From assembly GCA_003566335.1 (NCBI GenBank), contig PXDR01000146.1, positions 1 through 5,180 of the forward strand: a stretch of DNA of 5,180 bases, given 5' to 3'. Both the position numbers and the translations under genes were made by a program. The number at the start of each line of letters is the position of its first letter. The first letter of the stretch is position 1. Below are positions 1-4,779 of the stretch, piece after piece. A model generated the notes under the pieces. That model saw only the letters and a list, made by a program, of their open reading frames with translations, searched no databases and was not told where the DNA came from. The DNA comes from Cyanobacteria bacterium T3Sed10_344R1. GTDB taxonomy: Bacteria; Cyanobacteriota; Cyanobacteriia; Phormidesmidales; Phormidesmidaceae.

Positions 1-62
1 CTGACGCTGATTAACAGGGCGCTGAGTAGCCCCAATAGTCCAACGGTTTTGACCTGGTTCAT
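1..62 (-). CDS. htpX: HtpX-like zinc metalloprotease, N-terminal fragment (runs off the window)
   Basis: Reading leftwards from the ATG at 62-60, the 20 complete codons begin MNQVKTVGLLGLLSALL and remain open to the window edge. This is a short polar start followed at once by a hydrophobic helix. It closely resembles the start of cyanobacterial M48-family HtpX proteases (pattern MxNQxKTxxLLxxLSxLL), which are inner-membrane zinc endopeptidases in membrane protein quality control. The HExxH zinc site would lie outside the window and cannot be checked. A very good Shine-Dalgarno sits 7 bases upstream, which fixes the start. The gene is divergent from the DUF3352 gene. The identification rests on 20 residues recalled by pattern, so another small membrane protein with a similar leader is possible. 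Confidence 0.68.
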   Translation of the reverse strand, partial: MNQVKTVGLLGLLSALLISV

Positions 63-69
63 GGGAAAG

Positions 70-76
70 CCTCCTT
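70..76 (-). promoter_or_regulatory. Strong ribosome binding site of the htpX-like gene
   Basis: The minus strand reads AAGGAGG here, a near-complete anti-16S match. Seven bases separate it from the ATG at 62. It is the strongest Shine-Dalgarno in the window and decides the start of the leftward gene. Confidence 0.85.
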
Positions 77-90
77 TCCTGAAAGACGGT

Positions 91-122
91 CTGGGGCGGC
101 CTCGGCGGGCCGATTGGCCCAG
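91..122 (-). other. GC-rich leader with mutually exclusive hairpins upstream of htpX
   Basis: Three inverted repeats overlap here. CTGGG (91-95) pairs with CCCAG (118-122). CGGCC (97-101) pairs with GGCCG (108-112). GGGCC (107-111) pairs with GGCCC (116-120) around a GATT loop. The last two share bases 108-111, so they cannot form together. If the htpX transcript starts to the right of 122, this structure lies 29-60 bases upstream of its start codon. Pairing is seen directly; any regulatory role is inference, and GC-rich DNA produces such short stems readily. Confidence 0.3.
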
Positions 123-160
123 GGATTGGGCGCTGAACTCGCAGGGGTCGTCTCAGATTG

Positions 161-178
161 TTTACATAGCGTAACAAT
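161..178 (+). promoter_or_regulatory. HLR1-like element (candidate RpaB-binding site)
   Basis: The sequence TTTACATA-GC-GTAACAAT matches the cyanobacterial HLR1 consensus, (G/T)TTACA(T/A)(T/A)-NN-(G/T)TTACA(T/A)(T/A), at 15 of 16 defined positions. The one mismatch is A for T at 173. HLR1 is a direct repeat bound by the OmpR-type regulator RpaB and is associated with high-light and other stress genes. The site lies between two divergent genes, 99 bases from the htpX start and about 160-167 from the DUF3352 start, so either could be the target. The flanking bases GATTG (156-160) and CAATC (175-179) also make the site an imperfect inverted repeat. I found no convincing -10/-35 pair to say whether it would activate or repress. 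Confidence 0.5.
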
Positions 179-184
179 CCCCCA

Positions 185-194
185 GGCAATTGCC
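185..194. repeat. Perfect 10-bp palindrome next to the HLR1-like site
   Basis: GGCAATTGCC reads the same on both strands. It starts 7 bases after the HLR1-like element. Outside one A/G mismatch, the flanks extend the symmetry with CC (182-183) opposite GG (196-197). It could be an operator for a dimeric regulator, or chance. Confidence 0.3.
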
Positions 195-289
195 GGGCGG
201 GAGGCCACCCCTAGGTCAGTACGGGTTCACGCACTCTAGTTCTGGGCCTGAGTTTTGGGCTCCATGAGGTGTGCTTTATTGGGAAAGAC

Positions 290-325
290 GGGCCAAGTGA
301 GGCCCAGATCTGGTGCCGTCCTTGG
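290..325 (+). other. Palindrome-rich 5' leader of the DUF3352 gene
   Basis: GGGCC (290-294) pairs with GGCCC (301-305) around the loop AAGTGA. A perfect 10-base palindrome, CCAGATCTGG, occupies 304-313. CCAAG (293-297) could instead pair with CTTGG (321-325) around that palindrome. The first and third pairings share 293-294 and are mutually exclusive. All lie just upstream of the Shine-Dalgarno at 335-338. Whether they are in the transcript is unknown because no promoter was identified. Confidence 0.25.
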
Positions 326-334
326 TGTAATTCT

Positions 335-338
335 GGAG
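335..338 (+). promoter_or_regulatory. Ribosome binding site that favours a GTG start at 346
   Basis: GGAG at 335-338 is the only Shine-Dalgarno-like string before the DUF3352 frame. It is one base from the ATG at 340, too close for normal initiation. It is seven bases from the in-frame GTG at 346, which is near ideal. An in-frame TAA at 328-330 rules out a longer protein. Confidence 0.55.
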
Positions 339-339
339 A

Positions 340-2283
340 ATGCCTGTGGTCAGTTTGCGTAGTTGGCTTTCGGTGGGACTGGCGGCTCCGGTCTGGGGGT
401 TAGCTGGGGGGCAGATCGTCCAGGCGATGCCTGCTGCTGCCACCGCATTGCCAGAAGATACGGCGATGGCGCTGACCATCAACACCCGACCAACGGTGTG
501 GTCTTCCCTCGATCGGTTTCGGCTGTTCTCGATGTTTTTGGATGTTGAAGCTGGGGAAACTACTCGCCCAGGGCCGGGGCTACCCCTACTGCCAGAGGTT
601 GATTATGAGGAGGCCGTTGCCCCCTGGGTGGGGGATGAGGTGATTCTGGCGCTCTTACCTTTTGCAGATTCAGAGCCTTTTGCAGACTCAGAGGCGGCCA
701 GTCCTGAGATGGATGATCAGCTGGTGATGGTGGCCCCGATTGAGGATGATCAGGGCATTCCGGCCTTTGTGGCAGCGGTGGAAGCGAGCATGGCTGACCA
801 TTCGTTTACTCGCCAGGTCTATGACGGGGTAGAAATTTCGGTGTGGAATCCGGTGTTGGCGGATCCAGCTGAGACTGACTTCGATGGGCCAGTTCCGGTA
901 GATCCGGAGCAGGAGGCTGAGCTTGAGAGGATAACCCGTCCAGGCCCAGATCCTGAAAGTGATTCAGCAATAGAGGATTTGGCGGCAGAGGAGCCAGTTG
1001 AGGCTGAAGCGTTGGCGGCGGATCAGACGGAGGCCATTGAGGCTACCGAGACGGACGATGACGGGTTGGCTGAATTCCCAGAGGCCCCAGACAGCCGGGT
1101 GATTCAGCCCGGTTTAGCCTTAGCGATTCTGCCCGATTATGTGGTGTTGGGGCAAAATCCCCAGGTGGTTCAGGCGATTATTGATCAGCAGCGGGCAGAG
1201 AGTCATCTGGGGCAACAGGCTGATTTCCGGCGCACGGTGGACAATCCACGCTACGAACAGAGTCTACTGTCGGCGTATGGCGATATCGGCGAAATTTTGC
1301 GCTATGGCTTGGCGGTGCCCACGGCTGAAACGTTGCCGATTCCGTTGCCGCTGCCGCTGCCGGAGCTAACTCAGGCGGATGTGGATGCGATCGCAGCTGA
1401 GAACATCACCCTAGAACTGTTCGTCACGCCCCAACCTCGGGGCATAGAGGCCCAGAGCCGGGTTTACTATGGTGCTCCCCTGCCCGAAGCCGTACCGCCT
1501 GAACGCGCCCTGTCCGATCAGCTAATGACCCTAATGCCGGGAGCCACGGCCCTCATGTTCAGCGGTTATGACTTAGCCAGTGTGTGGCAGGGCATTGCCA
1601 TGACCCTAGAGGCCATTGAACCCGCCCAGGTAGGACTGGACTTGTTTCGAGAAGGCTTTACCCAGTTCACGGGCCTCGATTTTGACACCGACGTCATGGG
1701 CTGGATGGATGGGGAATTTGCCCTGCTGTTGTTTCCGACCCGCAGCGGCTTTTTCCCTAGCCTGAGTCCGGATATCCAGGTGGGTCTGGGGCTGATGCTG
1801 CAAACTAGCGATCGCACCACCGCCGACAACACCCTAGCGGTGCTAACCGAGACCCTAGACCTGTTCAACATTCCCACCACCACCGATCGCCTTGACCAAA
1901 CTGAGATCACTAGCGTGGGGATTGGCCCATTTCCCGCTACCGATGCCCTGAGCTACGGCTGGGCTAACGACAACGTGCTCGCTCTCAGCAGCGGCTTGGG
2001 GCCAACCGCCCAACTGCTCGACCCAAACCACCAAGACACCCTAGCCAACCACAGCACCTTCCGAACTGCCACCGGCAGCTTTCCCAAACCCAACCAGGGC
2101 TACGGCTATCTAAATATGGGGGCCATTCTCACCGGTCTCTCCCCGCTGATAGACGACGGTGATCCCTTCTTTGGCGAAATCACCCGTTTCCTCAGCACAA
2201 TCCACAGCTTGAGCTTCACCACGGCTTACACCGAAGATTATGTGCAGGCCAACTTTCTGAGTGTGCTAGCGCCGACCCCTTAA
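340..2283 (+). CDS. Exported DUF3352 domain-containing protein of unknown function
   Basis: The 647-residue product has a signal peptide: a short Arg-containing start, a hydrophobic run around residues 9-24 and a probable cleavage after VQA (27-29). It should act in the periplasm or thylakoid lumen, or stay anchored there. The mature part opens with LPEDTAMALTINT (37-49) and later has a WMDGEFALLLFP block (455-466), both typical of cyanobacterial DUF3352 proteins, whose function is unknown. Residues 175-251 form an acidic linker with 28 Asp/Glu and only two Arg. A Pro-Leu run sits at 333-341 and PFADSE is duplicated at 107-118. No catalytic motif was recognised. The boundary uses the ATG at 340, but the ribosome site fits the GTG at 346 better; the product would lose only two residues. 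An in-frame TAA at 328-330 blocks any longer form. The gene is divergent from htpX and followed by a hairpin 46 bases past the stop. Confidence 0.87.
   Translation: MPVVSLRSWLSVGLAAPVWGLAGGQIVQAMPAAATALPEDTAMALTINTRPTVWSSLDRFRLFSMFLDVEAGETTRPGPGLPLLPEVDYEEAVAPWVGDEVILALLPFADSEPFADSEAASPEMDDQLVMVAPIEDDQGIPAFVAAVEASMADHSFTRQVYDGVEISVWNPVLADPAETDFDGPVPVDPEQEAELERITRPGPDPESDSAIEDLAAEEPVEAEALAADQTEAIEATETDDDGLAEFPEAPDSRVIQPGLALAILPDYVVLGQNPQVVQAIIDQQRAESHLGQQADFRRTVDNPRYEQSLLSAYGDIGEILRYGLAVPTAETLPIPLPLPLPELTQADVDAIAAENITLELFVTPQPRGIEAQSRVYYGAPLPEAVPPERALSDQLMTLMPGATALMFSGYDLASVWQGIAMTLEAIEPAQVGLDLFREGFTQFTGLDFDTDVMGWMDGEFALLLFPTRSGFFPSLSPDIQVGLGLMLQTSDRTTADNTLAVLTETLDLFNIPTTTDRLDQTEITSVGIGPFPATDALSYGWANDNVLALSSGLGPTAQLLDPNHQDTLANHSTFRTATGSFPKPNQGYGYLNMGAILTGLSPLIDDGDPFFGEITRFLSTIHSLSFTTAYTEDYVQANFLSVLAPTP
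658..693 (+). repeat. 18-bp in-frame tandem duplication (PFADSE twice)
   Basis: Two adjacent 18-base units, 658-675 and 676-693, differ at one position (T669 versus C687). Each encodes PFADSE, giving residues 107-118 of the DUF3352 protein. The single silent difference suggests a fairly recent replication-slippage duplication that kept the frame. Confidence 0.9.
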
Positions 2284-2322
2284 GCTGCGATCGCACCCCC
2301 TAAAAATGCCCCAAAAATGTCC

Positions 2323-2352
2323 AAAAAAAGCCCGACGCAATATGCGTCGGGC
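2323..2352 (-). terminator. Intrinsic terminator, canonical on the minus strand
   Basis: A perfect 10-bp stem, GCCCGACGCA (2330-2339) with TGCGTCGGGC (2343-2352), closes a three-base loop. On the minus strand the stem is followed immediately by seven T (2329-2323), the classic factor-independent terminator. On the plus strand it is followed by AGCTGTATAG, with no T tract. It may still end the DUF3352 transcript as a bare hairpin, but its form points to leftward transcription. No protein gene lies on the minus strand between here and the EAL gene. Confidence 0.8.
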
Positions 2353-2383
2353 AGCTGTATAGAGATATTAAGTCGTGAAATTA

Positions 2384-2409
2384 ATCGGTTGGATCTATCG
2401 GTTGGATTT
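2384..2409. repeat. 13-bp tandem direct repeat
   Basis: Units 2384-2396 and 2397-2409 both begin ATCGGTTGGAT and differ only at the twelfth base (C2395, T2408). No third copy flanks them. The repeat lies just to the right of the terminator hairpin, within the candidate small RNA. Confidence 0.8.
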
Positions 2410-2654
2410 AAGCGGTGTAGCTTAGAAGCGCTGAGCGCCCTACCCTGAAGCCTTTCCGCCCAGAAGCTGCTGTGGTTTAGGACAGATAGTCTGTGGGAGA
2501 AACGACTGTGTAGGGATTACTTGCGATTCTCGCTCTAAACTAGCTTATCGCAAACTAGATTTGCGTAGCATTAATCACAAACTATCTTGAGAAACATTGG
2601 CAAAACTTTTTCTCCCCGAGTCTCACCACCGGGAGAGTGTCTGGCTACTGCTAA

Positions 2655-2673
2655 TTCATCTCAAGTTCATCTC
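2655..2673 (+). promoter_or_regulatory. Direct repeat TTCATCTC-N3-TTCATCTC, possible regulator site
   Basis: Two identical 8-base units (2655-2662 and 2666-2673) are separated by AAG, giving an 11-base period, one helical turn. PhoB/OmpR-family response regulators bind direct repeats with this geometry, including Pho boxes, but the sequence does not match the Pho box or HLR1 consensus. It is about 305 bases upstream of the EAL gene, which is far for a promoter site. The repeat is seen directly; the role is inference. Confidence 0.3.
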
Positions 2674-2729
2674 CAGCCATAGGATTACTGACTGCCGCTC
2701 TCAATCGTTGCCATAGTCAGAAGCCTCTA

Positions 2730-2749
2730 TCAAGTCATGGCTCAAGTCA
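2730..2749. repeat. Direct repeat TCAAGTCA at 12-base period
   Basis: TCAAGTCA occurs at 2730-2737 and again at 2742-2749, separated by TGGC. It lies just before the inverted repeat at 2753-2789. Short enough to be chance, but it is the third short direct repeat with an 11-13 base period in this gap. Confidence 0.5.
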
Positions 2750-2752
2750 AAG

Positions 2753-2789
2753 AAACGCTAGTGGGAATAGGTGCAAATCTGTAGCGTTT
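2753..2789. repeat. 8-bp perfect inverted repeat, possible hairpin
   Basis: AAACGCTA (2753-2760) is the exact reverse complement of TAGCGTTT (2782-2789), with a 21-base loop. The stem can extend by further pairing past a one-base bulge (G2752 with C2791). No T tract follows on the plus strand, so it is not a standard terminator. It lies about 190 bases before the EAL start. Confidence 0.5.
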
Positions 2790-2978
2790 TCGTTAGGCTG
2801 GGTAAGGATTTCAACAAAATCAGCCAAAACGTTCAATCTCCTTGACGCCAGAGATCAAACCTTCAGCGAACATTCAAACAACATTAGAGATTGTCCCCAG
2901 CCTCACGCCGTCTGAGATGCCTGAACTCGTTGCGGCACTGGTTTAGGGCAGGGCGATCGCATCTGTGGAAATCGCACT

Positions 2979-4718
2979 ATGACCCAGACTTTTAGACCAC
3001 GGTCAGGCTTTCAGCTTGACTGGTTGCCTCAACGGTTGATTAGGGCTAGCACCGTGACTTCGCCGCGTTGGCGATTGGGGCTGGGGCTGATTGTGGTGAG
3101 CTTGCAGCTCGCCCTGACATACCTGGTCTATCTAATGGGCGGGGCGCAATATACCTATGCCCACGCCATGTACTTGCCGATTGTCCTGGCCGCAATTTTG
3201 TTTTCGGCCCCAGCAGGGGTGCTGGCGGGAATTGTGGGCGGGCTGTTGCTGGGGCCTTGGATGCCTGCCGATGTGGGGCAAGCCCAGCCGCAGATTTTGT
3301 TCAACTGGCTATATCGCCTCGTGGCGTTTGCTTTGACGGGTGGGCTAGTGGGGCTGTTGTTTGACGAGTTGCGCCGCCAAATTCGCCAAGTCACCTGGCT
3401 TGCTCACCATGACCCGATTTCGGGGTTGCCCAATATAACCCTGTTGTTCCATCAGCTTCAGCAGGCGCTGCAACAGCCGGAGCCACAGATCGGCCTAGTG
3501 ATGGTGCAGTTTGAGAATATGTCCACCCTGGATGAGATTTTTGGCTGTACGTCTACCTCTACCCTGACCCGGCAGGTGGCTCTGCGGTTGCAGCAGGGGC
3601 TGCCATCAGAAACTTTGGTCTGTCGGGTCTATGCTCATCGGCTGGTGATTCTGCTGGTGGGACAATCGCAACAGCAGATCGAAAGGACATTAACCTGGGC
3701 CAATCGCGCCCTGATGCAGCCGTTTGAACTAGAGCAAATTCCGGTACATCTAGAAACTGTGATCGGCTACTGCACGGTCTCAGCCGAGATGACGGCCCGC
3801 GAAGCGATGATGAAGGCAAACCGGGCGCTTTCCTATGCCCAGGTGCGGGGCCGCAGTATTTGGCAGTACGACATTCAATGCGATCGCATCACCCGCGACT
3901 CAATTGAGCTATTGGGGTCGCTGCAAGAGGCCATTGCCCAAGATCAGCTGCGGCTACACTTCCAGCCCAAAATCGACCTCACAGACGGCACCATTGTCGG
4001 GGTCGAGGCTTTAGTGCGGTGGCAGCATCCGACCCGAGGCTCTGTTGCCCCTCATCAGTTCATTCCGGCAGCCGAAAATACGACGCTGATTGATCCCCTC
4101 ACAGACTGGGTTCTAGATCGCGCCCTGCGGCAGTGCAACTACTGGAAAGGTCAGGGCATTGACCTCACCCTGGCGGTGAATATCTCGCCCCGCAATCTGC
4201 AAAATCCTGAATTCAGCCTCAAAATTCGACGGCTGCTCAAGCGCTATCGGTTTGACCCAGCCAAATTAGAGCTAGAAATCACCGAAGGGGCGATGATGCA
4301 AGACCCCGAAGCGGTGATCAACTTACTGGAAGGGCTGTATCAGCATCGGCTCAACATCGCGATTGATGATTTTGGCACGGGCTATTCTTCCTTGGCCTAT
4401 ATCCACCGCCTGCCTGTAACGGTGCTGAAGGTAGATCAATCTTTTGTTCGAGATCTGATGACCAAGCCCGAACTCCAGCCGATTGTGCAGGCGATCATTG
4501 CCGTGGGCCATGCCTGCCAAATGCAGGTGGTCGCTGAAGGGATCGAAGACGCTGCCAGCATGGCCTGGCTATTGCAGCACGGATGCGACATGGGGCAAGG
4601 CTACTGGATTTCTCGGCCCTTAACGCCCCTTGGGTTCGAGGCATGGTACCAGTCCTGCGATGGCGTTTCCCAGCAGTGGCTAGACTTAGGCACCGACTAC
4701 CGCGCTCAGGGATCATAA
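2979..4718 (+). CDS. Membrane-anchored degenerate GGDEF-EAL protein, likely cyclic di-GMP phosphodiesterase
   Basis: This 579-residue protein probably hydrolyses cyclic di-GMP to pGpG at the inner membrane. About four hydrophobic segments (near 33-54, 65-77, 78-94 and 105-128) form an N-terminal sensor or anchor. A GGDEF-like domain (about 139-300) keeps the entry motif DPISGLPN (145-152), but GGDEF itself is replaced by YAHRL (218-222) and the inhibitory RxxD is absent, so cyclase activity is not expected. The EAL domain (about 309-557) looks complete: EAL at 343-345, N401, E433 and E436 in EITE, the DDFGTGYSS loop at 463-471, K484, E520 and Q540. These match the metal and substrate ligands of active EAL enzymes. 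The ATG at 2979 is the only start: no ATG, GTG or TTG lies in frame back to the TGA at 2922-2924. The ribosome site is weak (GGAA, 2967-2970). Neither the substrate signal nor the target process can be read from the sequence. Confidence 0.95.
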   Translation: MTQTFRPRSGFQLDWLPQRLIRASTVTSPRWRLGLGLIVVSLQLALTYLVYLMGGAQYTYAHAMYLPIVLAAILFSAPAGVLAGIVGGLLLGPWMPADVGQAQPQILFNWLYRLVAFALTGGLVGLLFDELRRQIRQVTWLAHHDPISGLPNITLLFHQLQQALQQPEPQIGLVMVQFENMSTLDEIFGCTSTSTLTRQVALRLQQGLPSETLVCRVYAHRLVILLVGQSQQQIERTLTWANRALMQPFELEQIPVHLETVIGYCTVSAEMTAREAMMKANRALSYAQVRGRSIWQYDIQCDRITRDSIELLGSLQEAIAQDQLRLHFQPKIDLTDGTIVGVEALVRWQHPTRGSVAPHQFIPAAENTTLIDPLTDWVLDRALRQCNYWKGQGIDLTLAVNISPRNLQNPEFSLKIRRLLKRYRFDPAKLELEITEGAMMQDPEAVINLLEGLYQHRLNIAIDDFGTGYSSLAYIHRLPVTVLKVDQSFVRDLMTKPELQPIVQAIIAVGHACQMQVVAEGIEDAASMAWLLQHGCDMGQGYWISRPLTPLGFEAWYQSCDGVSQQWLDLGTDYRAQGS

Positions 4719-4779
4719 GAGGCTGAACCCGGTCATTGAGCAGATCCTCATCCCCCCAACGCCCGAATCACGTAGCAGG
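4719..4779. other. Short gap between convergent genes
   Basis: These 61 bases separate the stop codons of the EAL gene and the leftward gene. I see no strong hairpin with a T tract on either strand, so the two transcripts may run into each other's 3' ends. The best pairing, GGATC (4710-4714) with GATCC (4743-4747), has a 28-base loop and is not convincing. Confidence 0.5.

Larger units (their letters stand above)
2323..2545 (-). ncRNA. Candidate small RNA read leftward into the terminator
   Basis: Only the 3' end is well supported, by the terminator at 2352-2323. A weak promoter could be TTGTGA (2580-2575), a 17-base spacer, and TAGTTT (2557-2552), giving a start near 2545 and an RNA of about 220 bases. 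Inside it are a pairing of CCCTAC (2515-2510, minus strand) with GTAGGG (2443-2438), an internal hairpin at 2494-2482 and a tandem repeat at 2409-2384. I compared it from memory with 6S, tmRNA, RNase P RNA and Yfr1 and recognised none. The -10 matches only the three most conserved positions. This is a hypothesis from terminator orientation, not an identified gene. Confidence 0.25.
2284..2978. other. 695-base intergenic region without a credible protein gene
   Basis: Frames on both strands are broken by stops; the longest ATG frame I found is 43 codons and lacks a ribosome site. The stretch is visibly richer in A and T than the flanking genes. It contains the terminator hairpin at 2330-2352, a 13-base tandem repeat at 2384-2409, the small hairpin ACAGA-TAG-TCTGT at 2482-2494, a long-range pairing CCCTAC (2438-2443) with GTAGGG (2510-2515), a stem CGCAAA-CTAGA-TTTGCG at 2549-2565, a stem TCTCCC (2611-2616) with GGGAGA (2631-2636), and further repeats listed separately. 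A TTGACG string at 2842-2847 resembles a -35 box but has no -10 at a suitable distance. It could be a long leader of the EAL gene, a small-RNA locus, or decayed sequence. Confidence 0.7.
1387..3887. repeat. Dispersed HIP1 octamers (GCGATCGC), five copies
   Basis: Perfect copies lie at 1387-1394, 1808-1815, 2287-2294, 2953-2960 and 3880-3887. The window ends in GCGATC (5175-5180), so a sixth may be cut off. HIP1 is highly over-represented in many cyanobacterial genomes, and this density is the main taxonomic clue here. Two copies sit near the two ends of the 2284-2978 gap, one just after the DUF3352 stop and one 18 bases before the EAL start. Confidence 0.9.

Noticed and set aside
252..280. 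Promoter GTTTTG-N17-TTTATT for the DUF3352 gene
   Set aside because: The -35 matches poorly and the -10 only partly, so it cannot be distinguished from background.
1566..1910. 114-codon frame on the minus strand inside the DUF3352 gene
   Set aside because: Lies wholly within a well-supported gene in the opposite strand; its Ser/Arg/Val-rich product looks like a shadow frame.
2317..2448. 43-codon ATG frame on the plus strand (MSKKSPTQYASG...)
   Set aside because: It has no Shine-Dalgarno, runs directly through the terminator hairpin, and its composition follows the non-coding repeats.
2323..2600. 6S RNA, tmRNA, RNase P RNA or Yfr1 in the gap
   Set aside because: I found no long closing stem with a central bubble, no tRNA-like ends and none of the conserved strings I would expect, so no known family is claimed.
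2611..2636. Possible second terminator (TCTCCC/GGGAGA stem)
   Set aside because: Six-bp stem with a 14-base loop and no proper T tract on either strand.
2737..2784. 15-codon ATG frame (MAQVKETLVG...)
   Set aside because: Very short, no ribosome site, and its stop codon is part of the inverted repeat.
2842..2847. TTGACG as a -35 box for the EAL gene
   Set aside because: No TATAAT-like sequence at 16-18 bases downstream.
2904..2962. Short minus-strand ATG frame of about 19 codons upstream of the EAL gene
   Set aside because: No ribosome site and no recognisable product; other minus-strand ATG frames in the gap are equally short.
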